Below are positions 21,372 through 32,110 of a stretch of DNA of 64,000 nt, in pieces. The notes below the pieces were generated by a model. It was not told where the DNA came from. It ran no database searches and saw nothing but the letters and a program-made list of their open reading frames with translations. Origin of the DNA: Trichaptum fuscoviolaceum (Eukaryota; Basidiomycota; Agaricomycetes; Hymenochaetales; Trichaptaceae); the NCBI GenBank assembly GCA_910574455.1, contig CAJSYZ010000001.1, positions 4,137,424 through 4,201,423 of the forward strand, in the 5' to 3' direction. The first letter of the stretch is position 1. Every line of letters starts with the position of its first letter. Made by a program: the position numbers and the translations under genes.

Positions 21372-22134
21372 TTAATGGAAGATGAAGTAGTAAACACAGA
21401 GAAGCAGTCCGAAGAATAGAAGGAAAGTAAACAAGGGCCCGACGATGTAGGCTCTCCGAACTTCCGTCGAGACCATCTTCATCGCGTCGAGCTGAGCATC
21501 GCTACGCATCTTCTGTGCAGACGTCAATGATGAGGGGTAAAAGAACTTGCGTAGTATACGTACTTGCACCTCTGAGACGGACAGCTTCAACGTCGTCTCT
21601 GCCTGCGAAAGCCAGTGGTTCATTCGGTAAAGACACATAAAAAAATCGCCCCGGCTGGCGTTGCGAGCACAGTCACACACTTTCACCACTTGTTTCAGGT
21701 CACTGGGGGGCTCTCGTTAGTATGCTTAAGCAATATAAAAAAAGGGCTCATACGTGATAAGTTGAGTGACCCTGGGGTCGTACCCTTTCCTCGGCACACG
21801 GGAGTCGAACTCGGACAGGACGAGTTCTGCGCGTGCCCTAGCGTCCTCACATCTATTGCGGGCGCGCGTCGCATCCTAGAAGAAGAAGAAGAAGAAGAAG
21901 AAGAAGAAGAAGATGTAAGTAAGATATGTCTATGCGATAAGAGAATTTACTAACTAAAATCTGTCGAAAAAAACCCCCGGCGCTCAGCTTCACGCCCGCT
22001 GCCCCTACTTCGACCGCACTCGGCAAGCCGATTTCCAAGATCCTCAATAGGGAGGCCCCTACCCCATCGACGCGCAGACGATCGCGGCCATCGGCTTTGG
22101 GCTTGCGGAGGACAGCTGTACGAAGGGCAGACAT
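21372..22134 (-). CDS. 193-aa protein with C-terminal membrane segment
   Basis: Four exons (21955-22134, 21754-21875, 21564-21702, 21372-21512) join in consistent phase to give 193 aa. The last about 25 residues are strongly hydrophobic (AYIVGPLFTFLLFFGLL, then a Tyr/Phe-rich end), preceded by a charged helical region (KMRSDAQLDAMKMVSTEVRR). It therefore looks like a tail-anchored membrane protein with a soluble helical part on the cytosolic side. Three Cys are clustered at VCDCARN and FFMCLYR. The family was not recognised. The first intron contains a (GAA)n microsatellite near 21879-21912. A membrane protein is an unexpected cargo for a DNA transposon, so it may be a captured host gene or an older passenger. 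Confidence 0.55.
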
Positions 22135-23355
22135 AGATGATGGGGTTTTTAGACAAGGATGGGACGGAGACGTACGCACGGCTCCGTCCCTTTTATCTTT
22201 TGTGAGTATTCTGAAACCTAATACACGAATTAGACAAAGAACTAAGCCTGCGCTGATTTATTAAGCCACGAGTGCTGCGTTCTTGTCTTCTGTATAGCAA
22301 GAGCGGTATGAGTCTATGCACATCAATTTGTCTGTTTCTTGCCATACGTGCTGATTTCGGCACGAAAAAATACGTTTGAAAGACGCACAGGTAGATACAG
22401 CATCGTGCAATTGCAATATTGCCAATGTAAAGAGGGATGCTGCCTCTGCGCAGAGCCATTGACGAAGATTCTCCTGTGAGAAGCAGGACCAGTTCAATCA
22501 CGCATGGGCGCGCTTCTCTTCGGCTTCTCGGCAGGAAGCAAAATTTTGGACCAAACCTTATTCAAGACCGGACGAACAGAAAGTGAAAAGGCAGCCCTCT
22601 GCATGTATTCAACAGATCCAATATGTCTCGCCAACAAATCCCTATTACTATCATCTTCCGCGAAGAGTGTCGAAAGCTACAGGTTTTAGATCTATCGCAG
22701 AACTTATTGGATAAGAAATCTATCGCGAAAATTGGCGCAGCTCTGAGTCCAGCGATCGAGAGCGGTTTGGTTCTCTTGTTTGGACGATTGCTCGCTGTGT
22801 CCAGCGGCTTTATAAACGTAGGGTATGTACTTTCTTGTCCACACATTACACACAATGTCTCATGTCCCATTTAGCTCAAGATGTTCGGTCCTCCTCAACA
22901 CAATCGTATTTCGGCTTCAGGTGCTGTGCCTTAGCTCTCAAGATCAAGGATTATCTGCCTGATTCATATACCAACGCCTCTTCCTCATCTAATTAATCCC
23001 TGCATGGTACGTCTACGTCATCTATTCTCAGTGCTCATCACATACAACAGCCTCTCCGCCATTTACACCAACACGACAAACAATTTCACTCCCAAATTCT
23101 ATCGTGCCGCCGCCATCGAGGCAAACTCTTACGTCTCCACCGACACATCATTCGCTCTTGCTTGTCCAGACAACATATACACCGTACGTCCCACGCCGGC
23201 GTGGTGGGGCGGCTCGTGCGATTGTGAGTACCAGGGCCGTTCAGCACGCTTTTTACTTGCCTAACCCTCCACCGGCCTCTGGTCGGCCAGTTCATTATAC
23301 GCAGGCTGGTGCGACAGTGAGACACTCAGTGGATATTCGCGCCTGCTGCAGGCAC
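22135..23355. other. Region between membrane-protein gene and SSL1 fragment
   Basis: Contains several short open frames. One (22623-22870) reads LQVLDLSQNLLDKKSIAKIG, faintly like a leucine-rich repeat. Another (23004-23195) begins with a hydrophobic MVRLRHLFSVLITY. Neither could be joined to a gene with confidence. They may be remnants of other captured sequences. Confidence 0.3.
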
Positions 23356-23862
23356 CGGAGCTGGCTCACATAAAAGACCCTCCGCAAGGACCGAAAAGTC
23401 TTGGGATGTGCGTACCTGTCGATGCTATTGCAAGAGAGTGTGTGCTGACGGGCTAAGTAACAAGGATACGCATGGGAAGCGTCTCATACTCAATCATAGG
23501 ATACCGTACAGGAAGACGAGGCCGAGAGCTTGCAGGGTGCGGTGAATGGCATTCTCGCTCGGGAAGGCGGTATGCACTTCATATTTGGAGTTCAGTCAGT
23601 ATCACATTTCATGCTCTTTACAGGCTACTTTCTCCGTCTACAGTAACCAGATATAAAGTCATTCGTCATCACATACTAGTTCTCGACCTTTCCCAATCCA
23701 TGCTCGACAGAGACATGCGTCCGACGCGCTTTGATCTCATGCTTGAGTACTCAAGAGCGTTCATCATCGAATGGCTTGACCAGAACCCCCTCGGTCAGAT
23801 TGGCGTGGTAGGTGTGCGGGTAGGAATTGCAGAGCGGATGAGGAGATGTCGGGTGAGAAAGT
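23356..23862 (+). pseudogene. SSL1: Captured 5' fragment of SSL1 (TFIIH p44 subunit)
   Basis: Pieces of the TFIIH core subunit Ssl1/p44 appear in order: KSWDV, EDEAESLQGAVNGILARE, and after an intron the start of the von Willebrand A domain. That part includes HHILVLDLSQSMLDRDMRPT, RFDLMLEYSRAFIIEW and LDQNPLGQIGVVGVR. The DxSxS metal-binding-type motif (DLSQS) is present. After GIAERM a one-base shift is needed to read the expected EMSG, and the homology then ends abruptly. The sequence beyond is the subterminal palindrome array of the transposon. Most of the gene (rest of vWA, zinc-binding C-terminus) is missing, so this is a non-functional captured fragment, not the host's SSL1. Confidence 0.7.
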
Positions 23863-23974
23863 GTGGTACCGAATACCGAAACTGCTGGAATACGGAGGGC
23901 CGAACAACTCATTATATATGTTTGTGGATTCCTTGTCTCTCATATCTCTTTCAACTGATGCTATATTATCATTT

Positions 23975-24229
23975 TGGGACTCCCAAACGTTCCACTCCCG
24001 CATTATAGAGCTTTGGGAATCCCATGGGCGCATGCGCACGTAGAATTTGGGAGTCCCAGACGCAGTCAGGGTACCACCTATGTTTTGGGAATCCCTGTCT
24101 AACAGTATTGGATCGTCCAATACACGTTTGGGACTCCCTAGTTGCGTCTGGGACTCCCAGATTATAAGTGGGAGTACCATAATAATACCATGGACTCCCA
24201 AAAAAAGTGCAATAGACGTGGGACTCCCA
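23975..24229. repeat. Right subterminal palindrome array
   Basis: About nine copies of TGGGANTCCCA or close variants, for example at 23975-23985, 24014-24024, 24048-24058, 24149-24159 and 24219-24229, spaced mostly 20-40 bp. Two further degenerate copies lie near 24563-24600, closer to the end. Confidence 0.8.
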
Positions 24230-24634
24230 AAGTAAACCTTCTTTAGCAATAGATGACAAAAATATGTGTTGTACTCCTTTTGATGTGACTTAACCTACTT
24301 GCAATGAAATCCGTATTATCACTTTCAATTGTGTGAGATTTAAAAAAAGGCCTCAATTTATTATCGCACACACGGAGGCTTGAACCCTTGCTGAATTGTA
24401 GACTAATAATAGAACTGAGAATCAACAAAATAATCTGCAGATGTCTCACTACTACACTATATTGAAGTCGAAAGACTTGAAGCGTGAAAGCAGTTAGACT
24501 ACAAGCAATACAATAAATGATATTCTATAACAAGCTTCTACAAGAGGAGTTTATTACTATCTTTGGGTACCCCAAGACTCATTTGGGATACCCAAATTTA
24601 CTCCGGTTGGGATAGGAGCAAAATCTGGTATCAC

Positions 24635-24690
24635 TTAGGCCACACTTAAACACGTTAGGTTCTCATCTAAGAGGTACCCCTAAGGGGGTG
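24635..24690 (-). repeat. Right terminal inverted repeat
   Basis: Reverse complement of 8217-8272 with two mismatches, ending CCTAAGGGGGTG. Confidence 0.9.
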
Positions 24691-24699
24691 CTTAGTACT

Positions 24700-24709
24700 G
24701 CTACTTACA
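24700..24709. repeat. Direct repeat flanking the large transposon, right (GCTACTTACA)
   Basis: Matches 8199-8208 exactly and is the right-hand copy of the probable target duplication. Confidence 0.7.
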
Positions 24710-24807
24710 TGATAATGCACGTCAGAAGCAAAATGATAAGATAGATGCGTGTAATGCAACAAAAGACTGACTTGCAAAGTAATATAGAGAATTAAATACA
24801 TACCCAG

Positions 24808-26948
24808 TCACATAGCAATACATCCCTGATCTGGGATGCCCATCTCTTCGAGCTCTTCCTTTGCTGCCTCTTTTTCATTCTGTTTGAGCTTGAGGGCGGC
24901 TTCGCGGGGGAACCAGTCTTGCATAAAGTTGAGAAGCGCCCAGTCAACGTTGGCTAGCAAAAATGTAGGGTGGTTAGTAAGTTCCACAAATACTACTCTG
25001 CATAAACCATAAACTTACATCTATCAGCTCTTAGCACCGTTGGCGCTCGACAGCATGGACAGTGGTCCTGTCCGCGCTTCTGCATTTTGACCAAACACCT
25101 GCAAAATAGGTAAATACCAACAAAAAAGCGCACATGCTTTTAGCTCACCTGACACAGAACAAATGCCCGCAAGCGAGACGGATGGGCTTGAAAGCGATGC
25201 TAGTGCAGATTAAGCAAGAATAGTCGTCCAAGTGGGGTATAATAGGTAGCAAGATCTCGCCGATCGCCTGCACGAGCATGTGAGGCAGCGATGTTGCCGT
25301 TGATGGTATAAGCGAAAGAATGTCTGCGTGGGTGATTGTAGAGCCTTGCATGTTTTCTAGTGGGATCAATTGAGATTGAGATGGCACACTGGCCGGTGAG
25401 ACTTCCCATGCAGGAATGGGAAACGGTAGGGCGGTTCGTTTGGCGTGCTTCTTAAGAATCTTCCGCGCTGCTTCGGCATTTGCGAATTGGAACTGATACG
25501 TAAGAAAAACAATGAGAACTTTAATGGGATACGAAAATGGAGCAAGATCAACGCTACCTTTTTCAAGTTCAAGATCAGCACATTTAATTCCAAGAACTTT
25601 TCCAGAGCATTTCGGCTCTCCCTCAGTTTCAATTGGCGTGAATCGCTCAGCCCACGCCCAGTAACCCGCTCCGCAAAGGTCGCTAGACGTTTCTCAGTCT
25701 CCATTATATCCCTCTCCCCTCGGTCACGTTCGCTCATGCCCTCGAAGACAGCTGACTCCACATACAGCTGGAAAATCTCCCTCCATGCATATAGGTCGCT
25801 TTTGTTTCTTCCTCCTGGGACGATCGAGCTGGAGAATGGAGATAGTAATGGCGTCGCGATGGACTGAGGGTCGCTGAGGGAGGAAGATGGGACGAAGCTT
25901 TTCGATGCAGAGGACACGGGTCGGGCAGTATGCGAGATAGTACGCGATAGCTCTTCGAGATTACCTGTGAAATTTGACCGGATGACAAGGAGATGTGCTG
26001 AAAGAGACTGGAGAGCGGTATATAGCAGCTGAAAGAACGCCGTGTCCGACTGAAGAGGAATTACGATTTCGCGCGTGCCATCTTCGGATAAACGTAGTCT
26101 ACAAAAATTAGTCAAATATGCTCAATGTAATTAAAGACTGATGACCTACTGTTTCTTCACTAGCTCCACCGGATGAGCTGAAGCAGAAGGTGATGTATCC
26201 TCCGAATCATTTACTGTGCTCAGCGAATTCCATGCGTCTTCCATCTCGGTTTCCTCTCCCTTCGTCCTCTTCTGCAAGCTCCAGACCAGACTTTGGCCAG
26301 GTTTACTTGTGACCGGTTTAGACACAAGCAGTAGCTCCTCATGGGAAGTTGACCGTCTCAAGCCTTCTTCTGAGCTCTCTGCTACCGGTGAAGATGGCGT
26401 TGAATCCGGTTTGTCTAGGTATATAGCAACTCTTGAGTTGGACCCATCCTCACTGGCATCCGTTGATGTAGGTTCTTCGTCAAGATAGTCTCTCGTCTCC
26501 CCAACCCAAAGTCGCAAACGAGGTTCTAGCCGCTCACCATCTTGTACAAGCTCGTAGACAGCTTTTGGTTGCAGTGACTCAACGCCCTTTCGCACTTCTG
26601 CTTCCGGCGGTGATGTCGTTGGATCATCGGTGTCCTCGCCATCACTTGAGTCAATGGGTCTCTCGCCAGCAGCGCGTTGCTTCCCCTTTATATCGTGCGG
26701 GCCTCCCCCGTCGTTTGGCTGTAACAAACTATGCAATACTGACGGACTAAGGCCCAGAGACGATAATTCGAGCACGACTTTGTTAATAAGCTTTTTGAGC
26801 TGGTAAATTAGACAAAATTAATTTCACATAACTTCATTGATAATATCAAGACATATTGTAGACTAACCTGCCGATATTCAATAGCATTCTGTTGCAATTC
26901 TGGTGGTAGTGTGAGCAACAGTTGAGCGTAGGTCTTAGAGAAGTGCAT
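24808..26948 (-). CDS. SPX-domain RING-finger E3 ubiquitin ligase
   Basis: Six exons (26868-26948, 26150-26799, 25558-26098, 25149-25492, 25019-25098, 24808-24953) close in frame to 613 aa. The N-terminus (MHFSKTYAQLLLTLPPELQ, then NAIEYRQLKKLINKV) is the start of an SPX domain, which senses inositol pyrophosphates and links proteins to phosphate status. The domain is split by an acidic Ser/Pro-rich insertion (about residues 50-230) and resumes with YAWREIFQLYVESAVFEG and the LRESRNALEKFLELN helix. A C3HC4 RING follows near residues 517-560 (CLICTS, CGHLFC, CPCC). The C-terminus is a charged helix. Likely function is E2-dependent ubiquitination controlled by phosphate. The start matches the canonical SPX start. 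The 16.5-kb transposon sits about 100 bp past its stop. Confidence 0.9.
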
Positions 26949-27465
26949 TGCCGTAACCTTCGCCGTATCACCGCACATTTGACACGGAGTTGCTTTGCTT
27001 GGTCATGAGAAACTGCTATTTCACCCAGCTATACTTATTGCACCGTTTTCCTCTCATTTGTTGCTCTTTTCCGTACCTTTAGTAATGTCTTATCTGCTTT
27101 GTTTCTAATTCTTGTCGAACTTTATGTAACAGCTTTGGAACCGGGACCGCTCCGAGCGAACAACGGCACACGGACTGTGTTGTTGCATCATTGTGGTACC
27201 AACCTTTGCTCGGTGTGCAGTAAGTACTACATATGTGATCTGAGAACGACCGTACTTCAACCCTCAAGTCCTTCTAAGTCGTAAGGTGGCATCAGCCAGA
27301 GTTTAGCCGTGAGTCAGCCAATAACGCACGGAGAGATACCTTCAATGCGAATACATACCTACCAGAACATTCTCGTCCTTGTATACTTAAGCTATGAGGT
27401 GTATAGTACTAAGTACAATGGTCAAACTGCCAGCAGCTAGCATTGCAGTGCGCTGCTGGACGTCA
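26949..27465. other. Intergenic region upstream of the SPX-RING gene
   Basis: Promoter side of the SPX-RING gene. No gene is supported. Open frames on both strands are under 65 codons. Confidence 0.4.
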
Positions 27466-27613
27466 AAATTCGAGCAGAGCGTTTCTGTTGCCCTTGCGAA
27501 ATTCGAGCTTGATGATTATTTCCACCAGAGACGCTATCGAATATAAGGCAATAAACAACGTAGCATTCAGGGTGACGAAAGTAGAAGGCCCACCTCATTT
27601 CCTCGATCTTTAA
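27466..27613 (+). pseudogene. F-box-like family relic, C-terminal fragment
   Basis: About 150 bp encode the family's C-terminal signature. After a frameshift near 27538 the frame reads INNVAFRVTKVEGPPHFLDL and a stop, matching the ends of the genes at 49126 and 57124. Nothing upstream of it matches the rest of the family, so only the tail of a former gene remains. Confidence 0.6.
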
Positions 27614-28013
27614 TTGCACTTGATCTCAAATCTGCATGCGTAGTAGGCGCTGAGTTGTGTCTGGCTGTTCCTCCACAATCTTGGAATGTCCAAGAGAGAA
27701 TAACTTACTACAGAAGTTGGTTTCAAACCGAATGCAATGTGGTTCACATAATGCAAATTGTTGAGCCTCAGGTTGGTTCATTAGACAGCAAAATTTGCAC
27801 GCGAACACAATTCAGATCTGGAGATCGGATAGCTCTACCAGAAATAAGGAATAAATTGAATTCAGAGGTGGTGTGACTTTGCGCAGACACCTATTCTTTT
27901 CGATAGTTGGCATATACTGCGAATTACATATCACCCAAAGCTGGCCCTGACCGTTCGAACGCAAGTAGGGGAGGAGAAATGGCGACGGCGGCGTATGCGA
28001 AGACAGTATAGCC
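27614..28013. other. Intergenic, no gene seen
   Basis: About 400 bp between a family relic and the 3' end of an F-box-like gene. Nothing recognisable. Confidence 0.4.
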
Positions 28014-29687
28014 CTAGAGATCAAGTAAATGAGGTGGAATTTGTACTTCTGACACCGTCAACTGCACGTCGTGCTCAGTCGCATACTTCCTAGTCTCTTT
28101 GAGTAATAGTTGGGAAGGATGACCTGTATCCGTTCGATAGCGGTCCTGCAAGTAGGTGAAGGACAGTCGTCGCACGTGCGGATGAGCGCGAAGCATTGCG
28201 AGAGCTTGGGAGTCTTGATTCTCCACAAATGATGTACCGAAGTGGAAGTATACATTTCGAACCGATTCCGGAAGTCTGATCGGATTTCGTAGAATACTTT
28301 CTGCCGAGTGGAAGCACAGGCTCAGAGTCTGCAAAGAAGGAAAGCATTCATTGATGAAATCAAGATCACTGTCGCCAACACATCGGAGGAGCTGGAGTGC
28401 AGTAACTTCTGTAGTCATTGCGTCCCAGAGCAAATCTTCGATGTTCGTTCGCTCTTCGATGTCTGAATCTTCGTCCGAGTCTTCGAGTGATATACGGTCC
28501 ATAGGTAGCTCTAGACTCACTATCCGATTCTCACTATGGGGATTCAAAAGCCATTCCCAAAGGCCTAGGGTGTCCAAGTCGACATCGACCAGAGACAAAG
28601 CGGTTAATGTTACAGGAGGGCTTGGCGCGTACCTGAGGTCTCTGATGTTAGTGCCGAATTCCTGCTGTTCCTTTAAGTACTCCGCGTCACTTCCTGGGTT
28701 GCCCATTCCGCCCCAGCCTTTCAAACCCAGACTTTTCAGGGACCGGAGGTCTGGAAGTATCGCACATAGCTTCCTTAGAGCTCGACTGCCGCTGGTCATC
28801 TCGGGCGCTTGGTGTAACCAAAGGTGTTCAAGACTTTTCAGGTTGGTCAGCTGAAATATGATGTCGAAAGACGCCTCATCACGCCGCATGTCGAAGTACA
28901 GTCGGGCAAGGTGTAAGTGAGTGATGTACGGACATCTCTCTAGAACTCTGCACAACAAACGCGGTGCTTCATGTGGCGTTTCCTCCCAGTTTAAGTCCAT
29001 CGTGTCTGCAGGAATCGGTAGACCATCACCTTGTATGCTGAGCTCGCGGACCCATGGGCCAAGCTGAGGGTTTAGCAGCACAGGTTGAAACGTGTTTTGG
29101 TGATGAAAGTGAATCCGACGTCGGAGAAATGGTTGAGCTACATCGGCCCAGGATCGATGGACGAGCGACATCTTTGCAAGAATGTGGCTCACGTCGCAGC
29201 CGACCGTACGCGTAATGAATCCTTCGGGTGTGTGAAGAGTGTGGTGGAAGGGGGCTCTACTGGAATCCAGATATTCTGCAACGAGCTCTACTACGAGTCT
29301 CGGTATTTGGCTTTGCGGTGCCGAATGGAGCTTGCTTGATGTTTGGCCTCTAGTTTGCCTCCTGTTCCTGTTTTGTGCGATTATTTGCCTTTGGTCGGCG
29401 ATGTGGACGTAGATATCATCCGACTTCCACAGTGTCACCTTACCGGAGCGGAATTCTGGGTGCCGAAACAGTGCAAGGACATCGTCGAAGACTGTCATAA
29501 GCGCATTCTTTTTGTGTTTTAAGAGCAGGGAGGTGAAGAGGGCGTCTGATGTTGAAGCGAATGGTATGGAAGAATGTAATTCGTCCAGGTCGAGAACAAG
29601 TCCTCTAACCTCGCCTTGACAAACGTCCACTGACGGGACGAAAGACATCCACGGATGTGAGTCTATAGTTGCACCAAACAACGACAT
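28014..29687 (-). CDS. F-box-like / LRR-type protein, copy 1
   Basis: Single-exon gene for 557 aa, the best preserved of this subfamily. Order of parts: an N-terminal family module (LDELHSSIPFASTSDALFTS, then FDDVLALFRHPEF) and an F-box-like segment near residues 130-190 (PRLVVELVAEYLDS, KMSLVHRSWADVAQ). Irregular leucine-rich repeats follow (ITHLHLARLYF, LEHLWLHQAP, LRSLKSLGLKGWG, LQTLSLCF), then a tail ending PPHLLDL. In this fold type the F-box would recruit Skp1 of an SCF ubiquitin ligase and the repeats would select a substrate, but neither partner is known. Its start region is head-to-head with the broken copy at 30067. A truncated near-copy lies at 54111. Confidence 0.75.
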   Translation of the reverse strand: MSLFGATIDSHPWMSFVPSVDVCQGEVRGLVLDLDELHSSIPFASTSDALFTSLLLKHKKNALMTVFDDVLALFRHPEFRSGKVTLWKSDDIYVHIADQRQIIAQNRNRRQTRGQTSSKLHSAPQSQIPRLVVELVAEYLDSSRAPFHHTLHTPEGFITRTVGCDVSHILAKMSLVHRSWADVAQPFLRRRIHFHHQNTFQPVLLNPQLGPWVRELSIQGDGLPIPADTMDLNWEETPHEAPRLLCRVLERCPYITHLHLARLYFDMRRDEASFDIIFQLTNLKSLEHLWLHQAPEMTSGSRALRKLCAILPDLRSLKSLGLKGWGGMGNPGSDAEYLKEQQEFGTNIRDLRYAPSPPVTLTALSLVDVDLDTLGLWEWLLNPHSENRIVSLELPMDRISLEDSDEDSDIEERTNIEDLLWDAMTTEVTALQLLRCVGDSDLDFINECFPSLQTLSLCFHSAESILRNPIRLPESVRNVYFHFGTSFVENQDSQALAMLRAHPHVRRLSFTYLQDRYRTDTGHPSQLLLKETRKYATEHDVQLTVSEVQIPPHLLDL

Positions 29688-30066
29688 TCTGTGCTCTTAT
29701 TCCCACAGATATAGTGCAAGCCTTTAAATATGTCAGAGATTGCTCAGCTCTTGGTATATAGTTGCTCTTACCTTCTTGAAAGACTTTCCGAGTCAATGAT
29801 CGTTACGAGTTGCTGGAATTGACTCAAAAATTTGTCGGCTGACTCCGAGCCTGAGTCCGAAAACGTAGTAAACTTGAACGCACTTGAATGAATGTTCAAG
29901 TTTCCTTTCGAATCCAAGTCATCCACCATTCTTGAGCTTTCTTCCACACATCAGACACATAAAGCTCTTATTCAAGGTGAGGGTGACGATCAAGGCAGCT
30001 GAACCGCCTCTGATCTGTTTAAATGCTTAAAACGAACGGTTGTTTGCGATCAAAGTCTCACTCAAG
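29688..30066. other. Divergent intergenic region between two family members
   Basis: About 380 bp between divergent start codons. Possibly a former shared promoter. It is rich in TTGAAC/GTTCAA-like words that also occur near other family members. Confidence 0.35.
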
Positions 30067-31626
30067 ATGTCGCTTCAAGTCGTCCGGCCAGTGGACGTCT
30101 GTCAAGGCGAGGTCAGGGGACATATTCTCGACATGGACGAACTACATTCTTCTATACCATTCGCTTCACCATCAGATGCCCTCTTCACCTCTTTATCTAT
30201 AAAACACAAAAAGAGTACACTTTCGACAGTCCTTGCACTTTCGACAATCTTTGACGACGTCCTTGCACTGTTTCGGCACCCAGAATTCTGCTCTGGTAAG
30301 GTGACGGTACAGGGGACGGATGATATCTACGTCCACATAGCAAACCAAAGGCAAATAATCGCGCAGAACAGGAACAGGAAGCGGGCCAGTGGCCAAACAT
30401 CAACCATGCTCCATTCGACACCCCAGGCTCAAGTGCCGAGACTAGTAGTAGAGCTCGTTGCGGAGTATCTTGACTCTCACAGAGACCCCTTTCATCGTAC
30501 TTCTCACATACCCGAAGGATCCAATAGGCATAAAGTTGGCTGCGACGTGAGCCACATGTTTGCAAAGATGTCACTCAATCATTTCTCCGACGGCGGATTC
30601 ATCTCCCTTTCAATGAGCGCGTTGCACTTCAGCCCGTGCTGCTGCTCCCACAATTTGGCCCGTGGGTCCGCGAGTTGTGCTTAGTTTCCTGCAGCGCACC
30701 GGCTGAATCGGATGAATCATCACGTTCCTTGAAAGATATCCGAACATCACACACTTACACCTTGATGGCTTGCTCCTCGGAGGACCAGATGACGAGACAT
30801 CCTACGACGTCTCAAGTCAGATAGCAAACCTGACATGTCTTGAACACCTCTGGTTGCAACGGGCTCCCAAGGCGACACAATATAATGGATTTCTGAAGAA
30901 GTTATGCGTAGTACTTTCTGGATTCCGGTACCTTAAAAGTCTGCTCTTGGAATTCAAGGACGAATGGCGATTTTTTTACCCTGAAGGCATGGAACCTGCG
31001 GCGGCAAGCCTCACGGACGCGGCAAGCCCTCCTGCGACATTAGCTGCTTTGTCTCTGATCAAATTCAACATCTTCAACTCAGGCATATGGCACTGGTTTC
31101 TGAATCCCGATAGTGATAATTAGATAAGGAGCTTGGAGCTCTCTTGTGACGACATATCAAGGAGTGATCGACAAACAGGAGCACCAATGGATATTACAGC
31201 TTTGCTCAGAAACGCAATGACAGTGCACGTTACTACACTCCAGCTTCTCCGCTGTTCCGGTGAAAGTGATCTTGGATTTATCAAGGAATCCTTTCCTTCC
31301 TTGCAGTCTCTGAGTCTGTGTTTCGACTCAGACTGGGCACTCACTCAGCATATTCCACGGGCCGAATTTGTTGAACTTCCGAACTCTGTACGAAATCTCT
31401 ACATCTACTTTGGCAGCCCCCTCCGGAGGACCAAGATTTCTTAGCTCTCGCAATGCTTCGCGACCATCCGCACGTGCGGCAAATGATCTTCACCTACTTC
31501 CAGCCCCAGCCAACCGCCTATTTCCCTCAATTATTATTCAGTGAGACCAGAAAATATGTGATTATGAACGACGTAGAACTGCAGGTGTCTGCACTAGAAG
31601 CTCGACCCCATTTCTTTGATCTCTAG
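30067..31626 (+). pseudogene. F-box-like family, degenerate copy 2
   Basis: The N-terminal module (MSLQVVRPVDVCQGEVRG, DMDELHSSIPFASPSD) and start of the F-box are intact. Around 30570-30620 part of the LVHRSW region is deleted with loss of frame, and further frame changes occur near 30740. A TAG at about 31121 interrupts the LRR part, and another shift occurs near 31430. The 3' end then reads VIMNDVELQVSALEARPHFFDL and a stop. It is very close to the gene at 52120-53688, which lies in inverted orientation. Similarity continues into the 3' flank to about 32,110, so gene and flank were duplicated together. Confidence 0.8.
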
Positions 31627-32110
31627 CGCTATCCTGTTTCTAGTCTATGCGCTCTCCTATACTTCTTAAGTTCAAGCAATATATACTGTTATACGACATG
31701 GGTTGCAATGTGGATCCCAATTGAAAGCAGGTATTTCACTAAAATGGTCCAATATACTGTGGTTGACAATTCTTCAGCGACACATCCGAAAAGGTCTGGC
31801 ACATCGGTGCCAGAACTACCCGACCTCCCGCTTCCGAATCGCCTCTGCATTTTGTTACGAGCCATATCGCATTCGGCAGCGATCCTGTAAATATGGTACC
31901 CCGCAACGAAGCTTCGGGTAATATTCGCCGTCGGACTCCTGCACGCCCGACCGCAGTCACTCTCGTATGTTATTTTTTCTCGCCCTTCTTTCTGCGGCCA
32001 AGACAAAACATAGACTTTTCTTCCGCCAGGGCACCTATTAAATTTTCTGAAAAGACTCGCCTGGACAGGGGTACAGGCACCAGGCAAGAAATGACGTCAA
32101 CTTCAAGTTC
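31627..32110 (+). repeat. 3' flank shared in inverted orientation with 51540-52119
   Basis: Blocks of this flank, such as CCCGACCGCAGTCACTCTCG and the region with GACAGGGGTACAGGCACC, recur as reverse complement around 51,540-51,750. This continues the duplication of the adjacent F-box-like gene. Confidence 0.6.

Larger units (their letters stand above)
8209..24699. mobile_element. 16.5-kb KDZ (Zisupton-like) DNA transposon with cargo
   Basis: Bounded by 56-bp terminal inverted repeats (8217-8272 and 24635-24690, two mismatches) with weakly matching outer bases, and flanked by a 10-bp direct repeat. Both ends carry arrays of the palindrome TGGGANTCCCA. It contains a KDZ-type transposase gene (15736-about 19228). 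It also contains a 1,099-aa accessory gene (-), a 744-aa ORF (+), a 214-aa gene (+), a 193-aa gene with a terminal membrane segment (-) and a broken SSL1 fragment next to the right array. KDZ elements are known to be large and to carry accessory genes. The completeness of this copy, with ends and target duplication visible, is unusual. Near-identical inverted repeats point to fairly recent movement. Confidence 0.85.

Noticed and set aside
24355..24410. tRNA-like T-loop sequence (GGTTCAAGCC on the minus strand) near the right end of the transposon
   Set aside because: The stem would have only about three pairs and there is no A-box or acceptor stem.
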